From: an uncultured Eubacteriales bacterium
Lineage (GTDB): Bacteria > Bacillota > Clostridia > Peptostreptococcales > Anaerovoracaceae
DNA: 48,146 bases
Direction: 5' to 3'
Assembly: GCA_902786855.1 (NCBI GenBank)
Contig: CADAEH010000016.1
Location: 1 to 48,146, forward strand
The translations under genes and the position numbers were made by a program. Position 1 is the stretch's first letter. Every line of letters begins with the position of its first letter. Shown here in pieces: positions 37,323 through 48,056 of the stretch. The notes under the pieces are model-generated. The model did no database searches, had not been told where the DNA came from, and worked only from the letters and a program-made list of their open reading frames with translations.

Positions 37323-40300
37323 ATGTCAAGTAGGGTAAAAAGATTCCTCGCTGTAATGATGACAGCAGCGTTTATCGTCCTGGGACCGATACCTTTTATC
37401 TGCATGAACAGCAGTGTCAATGCTGAAGTGGGGTCCATCGCTGACGGTGAAGACATCACATATGATAAGAACGGAGGCGTATTGGCAAGCATGGGCTTCG
37501 ATACGTCAAAAATGCCGGACACCTATGATCCGGACGCGACAACGAACCCTTATGGATCAGATGTATCCATGCTGAACGAAGTAAAAGAAGGTGTATGGTT
37601 TGATATGACGGGCAAATCCGGCTCAGCGCCATCCACTATTCTGTACGGGCATAACAAGAGATTAAACGGAAGCTATGACGAATTCACATCCGGTTCTATC
37701 AGGAAAGGAATGTCGCCGTGGCTTGGAAAAGATGACTTTGTTTATGCTGTCAAGTGCGATATAACCGGTGACGGCAGGGACTCAGCTCTTGCTGTGGTGT
37801 ATACACATTACACAGACTTCAGCGCAACTCCGGACAGAAATATATACATGTGCCTGTATGATCCTGCCAGCGGCAGACATTCAGAGCCTTTTGTAATATC
37901 AAGCTTCTATCAGGACCCTAATGATCTTCTCCTCTTCAACTATCTGGTACAGTCACAGCTTCAGATCACAGCGGGGGACTATGATAAGGATTCAGTAGAC
38001 GAGATCGCTGTTTTTTCACCTGCACAGGGCATGAGTGAAGAAAACAAGATCATGTTTTTCGACCTTACTGATGGCAAGGACTGTAAAGACCCATTCAATA
38101 AATCCTCCTGGAGGCATTCGTGGAACTACATGCTTCCTCTATCCAGTGAAAGGGTAATAACAACAAGTATCACCGGAGGAAGGTATGCAGTCAATATGTA
38201 TAACAATCTTGATCTTACTTCCGGGGATGCGGATAACGACGGCATTTGTGACCTTGTCATATCTTACGGTGCTTCCGATACAGACTATGGCAGGGGCGTG
38301 ACGGAGGGGGATACCTCCATAACACGTTCGATCCCGAGCAAGTCGGTTTTACTGTATGGAAGTGATACGGGTCAGATGCTCAGGGATTCACAGGTGATCT
38401 CTTACGGCGGAACAGACCTCATCAGAGTGTCATTTGCTTTCGGCGATGTTGATGCTGACGGAAATGAGGACATGTTCATCGCGGGACAGGCGCAGAATGA
38501 GCAGGCGGATAATTTCTCCAGAATGATCGGGAGATACATATATGACAAGGAAAAAGCTGCGATGACGCTTGAATCCATGCAGAACATGAAGGTGGTAAGC
38601 GGAACATGGGTGAATGAAAGCGGTGATACAAAAAAGTTCCATTCGGCTAACGGCTGGGATGGATATTATTACAGTGTTCCTCTGATGAAAACTAATCTTG
38701 CGGTTGGAAAAATCATGGGAGACGCCAGTGATACGAAAATCTATCTGGACAGCGTACTCTATTCATATGACGGTGGAAAATATGAGATATCAGATGAACT
38801 CGAAGATGCATCCGTTAATGATAAAGGCAAAAACAAAGGCAGCTGTGTTTTCGGCGGAAGCAAGGCAATGAAGGGGCGCGCGGGCAATTCGAATAAGCAG
38901 TCAACATACTACGAATTCGGAGCAGACTGCGGGAATTTCACTGCCGCGCCATCGGATTATGTGCTGGTAAACAGAGTCAGCACCACCAAGTCTTCGTCAG
39001 TATTTTCCGGCGATCAGGACATCGAAGCGACATCGTCGATACTGTTTGTCGACAGTAAGGGAAATCTCACCAGGAAAGATCCTGTACACGGCAATAAAGA
39101 ATATGATGGCATAAAAGCCAGGAACCATTCCACCGGCGTTCCTGTTCTTGCTGTAGCTGCAGATACTGATGTGGATGGTCTTGTTGCTGAATACACCGGA
39201 GAGCACAATATCCAGTATCAGAATCCGGCTGTACTCGCTGTACTCGCTTCACCTCCGTATTTCAGGGATGTCGCTGCGTATGATGAAAATGATATGCTCG
39301 TCTATCTCACCACTGAATACGGGAGCAGTAACGGAGTTGCACATGGACATGAAACTTCATTCTCAAGTACCCTCGGCGGATTTGTAAATACATCTATCGG
39401 TGCAGACAAGGCGTATTTTATATTCAATGTTGGCGTTGGATGGGCCAGAGAAGAGACCTGGGGCTGGGAAAAGGAGAGAGTTTTCGAGATGTCGTATGCG
39501 ACTGAGGCCGGAGAAGATGCCGTGGTCATGTACTCCATACCAACGGAAAACTACACATATAAAGTACGGGGAGTTTCCGTAGACGACGACGGCAATCTGC
39601 AGGAATTCACCAATATTATGGTAGTGCCGAAACCGCACAAGCCGGTCACTCAGACACTTACTCTTGAAGACTATAACGAGATACAGAGCAGATACTCTGA
39701 TAAGCTCCCTGATGTGACAAAGTACCTCAAATCAACTCCGGGAGATCCGTCATCCTATCCGAGGAATGAAAATGATATCCCGGCAGAAGCGAAATCTCAT
39801 ATTGACAAGAATACATATCATCCGATCGACATGGGTGAAAAATGGGCGGGGGTCGCTTTTGGCAGCGGCAGCATCACGCAGACATTATCTTATTCCAAGG
39901 AGACCCGCGACAGGTATGACAATTATATGGATGGAGCATACTTCAGCACCGAAATAGGTGGCGGTAACTCTACGGATGCCATTCTATTCTTCCATACTTT
40001 TGAAGCCGGGGGTGCATTTGAGTTCAGCCAGGTCTGGGGTGATACCAAAGCAACCCTTGCCGGTGCCGACTGCTCGGGAACACTCAAGAACATGCCGAGA
40101 AGCGCTAAGGGCTACGGTTATGATTTTTCGTGGAAACTGTTCAAGTACAATATCAAGGATAAAGGCTGCACCTTCCCTGTAGTTACATATATCGTTGATG
40201 ATGTTTCCAGTCCTCCGGAGCTTCCGGAAACGATCGAGCAGGACTTCGACAATACTACAGACTCTCAGATCGCTCTGACATGGACGTACAATAAGGGCAA

Positions 40301-43300
40301 TCCGCAGGCCTTTGACATATACAGATATGAAGACTTCCCGATCGGCGGCGGCGATAAGCTGATCGGAACAGTCAGCGGCAGCAACTATAAGATCATGAAA
40401 GACGAAGACGGGAATACGATGAGGGATAAAGACGGACACGTCATCCGCGAGTATTCATTTGTCGATACAGATCTTACAGCTGATACCAAGTACGAATACA
40501 GGATGAAAGTCAGGACGGCGAAGCTTCCGGGAGAGAGCATCTTCAGTCCTGTTATCGAAGCGAGAACAGATGTCGGCACCAAGCCGGAGCTCTCACTTTC
40601 TGCAGATGAGCTGACAATCTATCCTGACAGCACATACAACGTCAAAGTCAATCTGGCTGATCCTGAAAATTATCAGAGCAACATAAGCTATCAGTGGCAG
40701 AAATATGACGCTAAAAAGCGTATATGGGAAGATGTCGAGGGCTGCAATAAGCAGAAACTCTATTTCTTCAACTGTTCTGATGATGATGAAGGCACTTACA
40801 GATGCCGTGTGAATCTCGTCAGAAAAGTCGAGAGCGGACCGCAGTATATATCAGCGTTTACAGACAGCTGTACTGTAGCATACTCACTCAGATCAGTTGA
40901 ATTCGGCAAAATGCAGGTCTTTGAAGGAACCGGCAATTCGCGGACCAATACAGGGATCAGCGTAAAACTGACCAATACCAATCCGGCCAGTCTGGAAAAA
41001 CCTACCGGCATGGTCACGTTTGATATCTCAGGTCCTAACGGAACCATCAAGGTAGCAAGTCTGATAGATGAAGAAACAAGTGAAGCTACAGTAAACAGCA
41101 TTGAAGACCGCATCGGAGATCTGGGACAGACTTCATTCGTTGACGGCGGATATGTGATCACTGCTTCATATGAAGGAAGCGGGATATTCTATCCGGCGAA
41201 GTCTCCGGAGGAGTATCACTACTTAAGGAATATCGATCAGAGCAAGTTCCTGTCAATGAAATCGTCATACATTTTCGGCGAAGATATTGCAGAAACAGCC
41301 GGGCTTTTCGATTACAAAGCCACAGCAGGCGGTGTGTCGAGGACAGATCTGACAGATAAGATCACAAAATTCAAATTCTATCAGGTAACCGAGGACGGCC
41401 TGGGCAAGACCGGCGATGCCGTAGCTGAATACGTGCTTTCCGAGACTTCAGGAAAAGCACCGGTACCTCTGAACAAGAAGCTGACAAGGCGTGCATATGT
41501 CGAGGCTTATATCGAAGGAAGTGAAGAGCCGGCCGCATCAATGGTGATAAGAACACGCAAGATCCAGCTCCAGCTTGATATCAATGACAAGATAACCGGT
41601 ACAGGGGAACTTCTGGAATTCCTGTCTCACAAGGATGTGAAGCTTTCAAACGGCATGGATCCGGAGGCGAAGATCATAGAGACAGATTCCGGTACGAAGA
41701 AGAGCCTGTCTGAATTCCTGCTGTTCAATTATTACCAGCAGAACGGAGACCTCATCTGTAATTCAGACTGGACTGAAATAAACAGGGAGCGGTTCATACC
41801 GGCATCCTACTATGCGACCGTAGCATTCAGACCTCACGTTGAAGAAGAGATAAACGATCAGGGTGAATGGGTTGAAATAGAAAGTGAAAGCGAGGCAAGC
41901 TGGTTCTTCAACCCTACCTATAAGGGCGGAAGATTCATGGTAGTCGGCAACTTCTATCATATATCTGCCGGACCTAAGGATAAGAGCACGGGAAGCGTCA
42001 GAATGATCTCCCCGGATAACAAGACGGACTTTACCGATGAAGGATATGTAGGAGGGACCAAGCTCGTCCTCAAAGCCGAGCCGCATCAAGGGTATGAGAT
42101 CAGCAAATGGATCATAAACGAGTGCGGGACAAAGAGGACCGTATACGGATCGGATATACTGAATTACACCGTGAGAAGTCAGAATACTGAAGAAAACGGT
42201 GAAATCACGATCACTGCGGAAATGAAGCCTAAGGAAAGCAGGCTCAAATATGAAGCGGTAGGAGACGGCGGTATCACTGTAACTCCGTCGGTAGGTAGCG
42301 GCGATAATGTTCTCGCCGGAACAAAGCTGCGCTTCAAGGCTATTCCGCAACCGGGATGGAGCTTCAAAGAATGGAGATTCACCACTCTCGGAGGAAACAA
42401 TGCTGTATCCGGCGGAACCCCTGATGAAGATGGCAGCAACACTAAGGAAATCACTATGCCTGACGGCTCCGCTGAAGTATATGCACTTTTCTCGAAGTAC
42501 AGTGCTGATGTGACCGCATCTGCTGGTCTGGATGTCCTCTATGTGAATAATGGAGGCGATCCGTACCATGATGAAGGTGAACTTGTCATGACTGAGAAAG
42601 GGCGGAATGTCCCTAGAGGGTCAGTTGTTATTGTCAGGACCAAGCAAGGCATAGAACTCGCTCCGGGAGCATCCTGGAATGTCGTGGCTGTCACCAATGA
42701 CGGCATCGTCAGTATTCCTGTGACTGAGACCATGTCGCAGGGAAGAGAGGCCTGCACATTCACCCTTCCGGAAGACGCTGTATCATGCTCTGTATCCGTA
42801 CCGACTGTAATTGGTAAATTCACGGTACAGGCTGAGACGGAAGGCGTTCAGTTTACGATCTCTGTTGACGGACAGGAGATGGACGGAAGCACTGTAGAAG
42901 GTATTCCTGCCGGGTCACAGGTAGACATCAAGGCCAAGACCACCAGAGATCAGCGTCTCTCTGGATGGATCATTAACGGAGAAAAGAAAGGCTCAACTGA
43001 TACACTGTACTCATGCAACATCACTGAAAACATGAGCGTTGCGGTTACAACGGAACCTGTTGATGAGTATTTACTCAAGATAAGAGCTGAAGGCGGAGGT
43101 ACTCTGAATTACGTCATAACCGATACTGAAGGAGTAGAAGTTGGCAGAGGCGATGTAGGAGAAACTCCTGAGGATGAAGATGATCCTGTTGTTTCCGTAT
43201 ATCAGGGAGATTCAGTGATCTTCAGGGCATCAGAAAATAATACTGAGTACACCCTCACTTCTATCTCCATGGATGGAGTGAAACAGGATCTTACTGAAGG

Positions 43301-46300
43301 AACCTTCACGATAAACTCAATAGAAGGAGATACTGAAATACTGGCCAGATTCGGTCCGAATACTTACCAGGGCGCTAAATTCACCAAAAACTTCAGGAGT
43401 GAAGGGGCAATGCTCCTCGATGAGAACGATGATGAGATCGCTAATGAAGAGATACTGACAGTACCGAAGAACAGAGAAATCGAGTTCAGTGTGGTGCTGT
43501 CGAGAGAGAGATACTGCTATGTAAATGTTAACGGTGCAGATGAAGATCTTGAGCCGTATAAAACAGAGGAAGTTGATCAGGACTGGAAAAAATACTATTT
43601 CAGAACGGAAAGTATAACCACTGATATAAGCATTAGCGCAGCAGACCATCAGACTTATTATATAGACAGCAAGAACGTGATGACCAGGTATCTTGCAGCA
43701 ATGGCGGCTTCGATCTCGTTAAACAGACCGTATGACCAGCCTGACGGTGTCCTGCTGACTGATATAGATATGTCAGAAGGAAATATCAAAGTTACTGCGC
43801 CGATAGCTGAAATGTACGGGCGCTTTGACGGAAATGGGTACACGATATCAAATCTGTCGGTCAAGAGGGCCAGCGATGTAGAGCCTAGAGCAAGTAATTT
43901 CCTCGGGATCTTCGGAACAATACATGAGGAAGCATATATTAAGGACGTTGTCTTCAAAGGAATCAACGTATATGCCGATAACAGCAGCATACCGGGAAAT
44001 GGAGATGGATGCGGTATTCTGGCATACAAGAACTACGGCACGATCAGCGGAGTAACGATACTTGATTCAGAGGCAGACATACTATTCCCTAATAGAAATT
44101 ACTATATAGGCGGACTCGCTTATGAGAATCTGGGTGTCATAGAGCACTGCATGGTAAGCGGGCTTACGCTCGAGACAGATCACTATTTTGACCCTTCAGG
44201 AGCAGGAGGGGTGGTATACAACCAGCTCGAAGGATCTGAAGCAACAGCGTACATGACGGGCAACTATTTCGAGAACGTGCGCGTATATGATCATGGCGAG
44301 ATGGGCAATGCATATTCATATATAGTAGCTATGGAGAATTTTGATGGTGATCTTAATAAGGGTAACTTCACCTCGAACTATCACAAACAGGCGTATGGTG
44401 CGATAGACCACCATGGAATCAATGTAATCACTGAGTTTACAGAGAATAAGGATGATCAGGAAGCAGCTGAAGCTGAAGCAAAGACAGCTGAATTCTCAAG
44501 GAAGCTCGCTTACAAAATAAACAAAGAACTGGGCGAAAAGGTCTGGGGTGTCACAGGTAACACTGAAAATGACAAAGGAATCTACCTGCTGTCCAGAAGG
44601 CTGAATGGAGAAGAAGGTAAATATTATGCTCCGGTCAAGGTAGAATATATATTTGGTACAAAGAGAGCAACCCGATACATTGTACCTGGCGAGCTCGTAC
44701 TTCCGGGAGCAGAACTCTTTGGTGACTCTGCACCTGATGCATGGGAAGTCGGTGATAAAGCATATCTCCCAGGCGACACAATAGAGGTCCGGAGCGATAT
44801 TCTGATAAGCGGCATCGCAGACACTGCAGAATATGTTGCCAGCCTGTCAGTTGAGTCAGAGTCCGGAACTGTCACCGCCTACTACAAGAATATAGACGAT
44901 GCTTTGAGGGATGCTGCTGCGAACACAACGGATGATCAGGAACTTAAGATCATAGGAAATGCTGCTCCTTCGGGCGATGCTCTGAACATCGGTGCCAATA
45001 CGACCCTGACAGTCACAGACGATGCGACCCTTACGATCAGCAAGAACATGCAGATCAACAATAAGGGAACTATCAAGGTTGAACCTGGAGCAACTGTCCA
45101 CAAGTACGGCAGCCTGCTTAATGAAGGCAAAGTGGTGATCGAAACAGCGGATGAAGAATTATCTGAATTCTACAACTACGGAAGTCCTTTCTATGATAAG
45201 GGCGAAGTGGAAGGAAGAGAACACATCAGCTGTAAGCCACATATATTCGGAGAGTGGACATATGCAGAAACACCTGACGAGCAAGGAAGGTGGACAAGGA
45301 CAAGCACCTGCAAGGTCTGTGGAAATAAGAAGACTGAAGAAGTACAGCCGAATCCTCCTGCGGTAAAGGTGGACAGCATCGAGATCACAAGAGAGCCTGA
45401 TAAGATGGTCTTTGAAGTCGGGGATCAGTTCGATGACACAGGATTGATGGTCACTGCGAACCTTACTGACGGAACAAAGGCAGCCGTGACCCAGTACACA
45501 CTCACACTTAAACTCGGAGAGGATGAGTCATCTGTCAGCAACGGCGATGTACTGGATGTTGAAGGTACAGGCAAAGTAGTAGTGTCTTATGATAAGTTCA
45601 CTGCTGAATATGATGTCGTGATAATCAACACATCAGAACTCCTGACTCTGACAGACGGAGACGGTAAGGATATCACAGAAGCTGAGATGGAGCCGGGAGA
45701 TGTCCTTTCACTTAAGGCATCACTGAAATCCAGGCTGCCGTATAAGACTCGCTTCAGCTGGGCCGCAGAAGATGGCAGCATCGCTGCGGTAAGCCCGAGC
45801 GATACAGGTGAATCATGTACAGTTACTGCCGGCGAGCCGGGAATGACAACCGTCACAGTCTCTGTCACGGACGAAAAGGGAAGACCGGTCCAGTCGATCA
45901 ATCCAAGAACAGTCCGGATAAACTGCATGAGCCACATTACTGACATTACGATAAGCGAAGCTGACATCAATGTAAGCAAGGGCGAAAGTCATGAGATGAA
46001 GGTCGACATCACGCCATCCAATACTACAGATTCTGTAACTTGGAGCACATCGGATGAAAGCGTTGCTGTCGTTGATGAAAACGGCGTGGTGACCGGAACA
46101 GGCGGAGGCGAAGCTGTGATCACAGTGACCGCCCCGAACGGGCTGTCTGACTCACGCAGGGTCTACGTATATGAAAAGGCAAAGGATCTCACTGTTAAGC
46201 CGCAAGAGCTGAACATACATGAAGGTGATTTTGATGTTATCTGGGCTGCAGCAGAGAACGCACGGGCGAACGGAGAAGTGACCTGGACGGTCGATGATCC

Positions 46301-48056
46301 TTCAAAGGCTGCGTTCTATGTGAGGAACGAAGAGACGGGTGACATGGAGATCGTTGACACCGTCACAACAAGACTCTCAGCAGACGGGACCGGATCATCA
46401 GAAGCGTATGCTCTTATAGCAGGTATTGCACAGGGAACCGTGACGGTAACTGCCGCAACGGAAGGTGAGGACGGAAATCTCATCGAGAAGACTTGTGCTG
46501 TGACTGTGGGATCTTCAGAGCGATATGTACGGATCACGCTCAACGGAGCATCTGTATCGGGCGAAATGCTGGAGCTCGACCTTGCGGGGCATCTTGTCCA
46601 GCTTGGTGCTGAGTCCTCAGAAGACGGAGACTCGTATACATGGACTACAGTTGACGACACTGCTGATCCGGTGTTAACGGTCGACCAGAGCGGACGTGTG
46701 ATACTCAGGAGAAAGGGAACAGCTGCAGTTAAGGTGACTTCTAATATTACAGAAGAAACAGACGTATGCCTGATCAAGGTCATTGCTAACGCTGAAGGTG
46801 TCAGACTGTCGGTGAGCGAGCTGGAGCTTGAAGCGGGCATGAGCACTACGATCACGGCATCTCTCGTTCCTGAAGGTTCCGATGGTAATGTGATATGGTC
46901 ATCATCGGATGAGAAAGTCGCGACAGTGTCTGCAGACGGAAAAGTGACTGCGTTAGGACCGGGAGAAGCGGTCATAACAGCAGTGCCTGATATCGAGGGC
47001 GCCGAGTCTGCAACCTGCAAAGTCACTGTTACCGCGGTCGATCCGGTAGTAAGACTCGATAACAGCACCAAGATCATGCTTGAGAAAGGAAAGAAGGTAC
47101 AGATCAACGCGACTGTAACACCTTCAACCGCTCAGGGCGAGATCACATGGGAATCATCCGACAATACTATCGCGAGTGTGACCCAGGATGGTGTCATAAC
47201 AGGCCTCAAGGAAGGAGAATGCGATATAACCGCGCGCTTCAGTCAGCAGGGAAGTCATAATGCAACGTGCCATGTGACAGTATATACCGCTGACAACGCC
47301 GGCGATGATGCGGTTCCGAGCGATGGCAATGGTGACAAAACGACACCGGAACAGGACAATGGCGCGGGAGGCGATCCGAATCAGATGGGCGATGATGGTA
47401 CAGCAGCCGGCCGCGGTGCAAGCGCAGCAGCCATTGAAAAAGCGATCACGAGTATGGAAACTGATGATGACCTTCCGGGCTCGGTGTTCGAAAAGCTTGC
47501 GTTCAGATCGCAGAAGCAGGCAAAGTCATCCATCAATCTGAAATGGAACAATGTAGTCAATGCAGGTTCGTATGTCATCTACGGCAATAAATGCGGAAAG
47601 GGCAACAAACCTGTGAAGCTGGCTGTGGTCAGTGACAATAAGCTGACCGTCAAATCGATCAACGAGCAAAAGCTTAAGAAAGGGACTTATTATAAGTTCA
47701 TTCTGGTCGCACTTGATAAGGACAACAATGTCATTTCGACATCCAAGGTGATCCATGTAGCTACCAAGGGCGGCAAGGTCGGCAACCACAAGAAGGTAAC
47801 TGTTAAGAAATCAGTTATCAAGAAGGCGAAGAAGCTGAAGGCGGGCAAGAGCCTTAAGCTGAAAGCAAAGGCTGTACCGCAGTCCAAGAAGCGCAAAGTG
47901 AAGAAGCATGTTGCGGTAAGGTACGAGTCGACCAATACTAACATCGCGACTGTATCAAAGAAGGGCGTCGTAAAGGCAAAGGCTAAAGGCACATGCCATG
48001 TATATGCCTACGCACAGGACGGTGTCTTCAGGAAGATCAAGATCACTGTAAAGTGA
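37323..48056 (+). CDS. Giant secreted multidomain surface protein (FG-GAP, Fn3, Ig, InlB-like, GLUG, Big_2)
   Basis: The protein has 3577 residues and a signal peptide (about 1-35). FG-GAP/calcium-loop-like motifs such as DYDKDSVDEIAVF and DADNDGICDLVISYG occur at about 145-390 and near 613. An Fn3 domain (about 964-1085) and an Ig domain (about 1087-1195, YQWQ...DEGTYRCRV) follow. Four InlB/Flg_new-type repeats lie at about 1559-2010 and a GLUG-like region at about 2112-2360. Around 2638 is a KPHIFGEWTY...CKVCGNK module, then a Big_3-like domain. About five Big_2 domains (2873-3322) have the WSSSDEKVATVSADGKVTA pattern. After a Gly/Asp linker come an Fn3-like domain (3398-3484) and a very basic last domain. 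No LPXTG, SLH or choline-binding repeats are visible. GGGAG lies eight bases before the ATG. Its TGA stop sits at the start of a probable group II intron. Confidence 0.9.
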   Translation: MSSRVKRFLAVMMTAAFIVLGPIPFICMNSSVNAEVGSIADGEDITYDKNGGVLASMGFDTSKMPDTYDPDATTNPYGSDVSMLNEVKEGVWFDMTGKSGSAPSTILYGHNKRLNGSYDEFTSGSIRKGMSPWLGKDDFVYAVKCDITGDGRDSALAVVYTHYTDFSATPDRNIYMCLYDPASGRHSEPFVISSFYQDPNDLLLFNYLVQSQLQITAGDYDKDSVDEIAVFSPAQGMSEENKIMFFDLTDGKDCKDPFNKSSWRHSWNYMLPLSSERVITTSITGGRYAVNMYNNLDLTSGDADNDGICDLVISYGASDTDYGRGVTEGDTSITRSIPSKSVLLYGSDTGQMLRDSQVISYGGTDLIRVSFAFGDVDADGNEDMFIAGQAQNEQADNFSRMIGRYIYDKEKAAMTLESMQNMKVVSGTWVNESGDTKKFHSANGWDGYYYSVPLMKTNLAVGKIMGDASDTKIYLDSVLYSYDGGKYEISDELEDASVNDKGKNKGSCVFGGSKAMKGRAGNSNKQSTYYEFGADCGNFTAAPSDYVLVNRVSTTKSSSVFSGDQDIEATSSILFVDSKGNLTRKDPVHGNKEYDGIKARNHSTGVPVLAVAADTDVDGLVAEYTGEHNIQYQNPAVLAVLASPPYFRDVAAYDENDMLVYLTTEYGSSNGVAHGHETSFSSTLGGFVNTSIGADKAYFIFNVGVGWAREETWGWEKERVFEMSYATEAGEDAVVMYSIPTENYTYKVRGVSVDDDGNLQEFTNIMVVPKPHKPVTQTLTLEDYNEIQSRYSDKLPDVTKYLKSTPGDPSSYPRNENDIPAEAKSHIDKNTYHPIDMGEKWAGVAFGSGSITQTLSYSKETRDRYDNYMDGAYFSTEIGGGNSTDAILFFHTFEAGGAFEFSQVWGDTKATLAGADCSGTLKNMPRSAKGYGYDFSWKLFKYNIKDKGCTFPVVTYIVDDVSSPPELPETIEQDFDNTTDSQIALTWTYNKGNPQAFDIYRYEDFPIGGGDKLIGTVSGSNYKIMKDEDGNTMRDKDGHVIREYSFVDTDLTADTKYEYRMKVRTAKLPGESIFSPVIEARTDVGTKPELSLSADELTIYPDSTYNVKVNLADPENYQSNISYQWQKYDAKKRIWEDVEGCNKQKLYFFNCSDDDEGTYRCRVNLVRKVESGPQYISAFTDSCTVAYSLRSVEFGKMQVFEGTGNSRTNTGISVKLTNTNPASLEKPTGMVTFDISGPNGTIKVASLIDEETSEATVNSIEDRIGDLGQTSFVDGGYVITASYEGSGIFYPAKSPEEYHYLRNIDQSKFLSMKSSYIFGEDIAETAGLFDYKATAGGVSRTDLTDKITKFKFYQVTEDGLGKTGDAVAEYVLSETSGKAPVPLNKKLTRRAYVEAYIEGSEEPAASMVIRTRKIQLQLDINDKITGTGELLEFLSHKDVKLSNGMDPEAKIIETDSGTKKSLSEFLLFNYYQQNGDLICNSDWTEINRERFIPASYYATVAFRPHVEEEINDQGEWVEIESESEASWFFNPTYKGGRFMVVGNFYHISAGPKDKSTGSVRMISPDNKTDFTDEGYVGGTKLVLKAEPHQGYEISKWIINECGTKRTVYGSDILNYTVRSQNTEENGEITITAEMKPKESRLKYEAVGDGGITVTPSVGSGDNVLAGTKLRFKAIPQPGWSFKEWRFTTLGGNNAVSGGTPDEDGSNTKEITMPDGSAEVYALFSKYSADVTASAGLDVLYVNNGGDPYHDEGELVMTEKGRNVPRGSVVIVRTKQGIELAPGASWNVVAVTNDGIVSIPVTETMSQGREACTFTLPEDAVSCSVSVPTVIGKFTVQAETEGVQFTISVDGQEMDGSTVEGIPAGSQVDIKAKTTRDQRLSGWIINGEKKGSTDTLYSCNITENMSVAVTTEPVDEYLLKIRAEGGGTLNYVITDTEGVEVGRGDVGETPEDEDDPVVSVYQGDSVIFRASENNTEYTLTSISMDGVKQDLTEGTFTINSIEGDTEILARFGPNTYQGAKFTKNFRSEGAMLLDENDDEIANEEILTVPKNREIEFSVVLSRERYCYVNVNGADEDLEPYKTEEVDQDWKKYYFRTESITTDISISAADHQTYYIDSKNVMTRYLAAMAASISLNRPYDQPDGVLLTDIDMSEGNIKVTAPIAEMYGRFDGNGYTISNLSVKRASDVEPRASNFLGIFGTIHEEAYIKDVVFKGINVYADNSSIPGNGDGCGILAYKNYGTISGVTILDSEADILFPNRNYYIGGLAYENLGVIEHCMVSGLTLETDHYFDPSGAGGVVYNQLEGSEATAYMTGNYFENVRVYDHGEMGNAYSYIVAMENFDGDLNKGNFTSNYHKQAYGAIDHHGINVITEFTENKDDQEAAEAEAKTAEFSRKLAYKINKELGEKVWGVTGNTENDKGIYLLSRRLNGEEGKYYAPVKVEYIFGTKRATRYIVPGELVLPGAELFGDSAPDAWEVGDKAYLPGDTIEVRSDILISGIADTAEYVASLSVESESGTVTAYYKNIDDALRDAAANTTDDQELKIIGNAAPSGDALNIGANTTLTVTDDATLTISKNMQINNKGTIKVEPGATVHKYGSLLNEGKVVIETADEELSEFYNYGSPFYDKGEVEGREHISCKPHIFGEWTYAETPDEQGRWTRTSTCKVCGNKKTEEVQPNPPAVKVDSIEITREPDKMVFEVGDQFDDTGLMVTANLTDGTKAAVTQYTLTLKLGEDESSVSNGDVLDVEGTGKVVVSYDKFTAEYDVVIINTSELLTLTDGDGKDITEAEMEPGDVLSLKASLKSRLPYKTRFSWAAEDGSIAAVSPSDTGESCTVTAGEPGMTTVTVSVTDEKGRPVQSINPRTVRINCMSHITDITISEADINVSKGESHEMKVDITPSNTTDSVTWSTSDESVAVVDENGVVTGTGGGEAVITVTAPNGLSDSRRVYVYEKAKDLTVKPQELNIHEGDFDVIWAAAENARANGEVTWTVDDPSKAAFYVRNEETGDMEIVDTVTTRLSADGTGSSEAYALIAGIAQGTVTVTAATEGEDGNLIEKTCAVTVGSSERYVRITLNGASVSGEMLELDLAGHLVQLGAESSEDGDSYTWTTVDDTADPVLTVDQSGRVILRRKGTAAVKVTSNITEETDVCLIKVIANAEGVRLSVSELELEAGMSTTITASLVPEGSDGNVIWSSSDEKVATVSADGKVTALGPGEAVITAVPDIEGAESATCKVTVTAVDPVVRLDNSTKIMLEKGKKVQINATVTPSTAQGEITWESSDNTIASVTQDGVITGLKEGECDITARFSQQGSHNATCHVTVYTADNAGDDAVPSDGNGDKTTPEQDNGAGGDPNQMGDDGTAAGRGASAAAIEKAITSMETDDDLPGSVFEKLAFRSQKQAKSSINLKWNNVVNAGSYVIYGNKCGKGNKPVKLAVVSDNKLTVKSINEQKLKKGTYYKFILVALDKDNNVISTSKVIHVATKGGKVGNHKKVTVKKSVIKKAKKLKAGKSLKLKAKAVPQSKKRKVKKHVAVRYESTNTNIATVSKKGVVKAKAKGTCHVYAYAQDGVFRKIKITVK

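Noticed and set aside
39700-47300. Tandem repeats in the giant gene as a CRISPR array or DNA repeat
   Set aside because: The Big_2 and InlB-like repeats are similar only at the protein level; no regular DNA repeat and spacer pattern is present.
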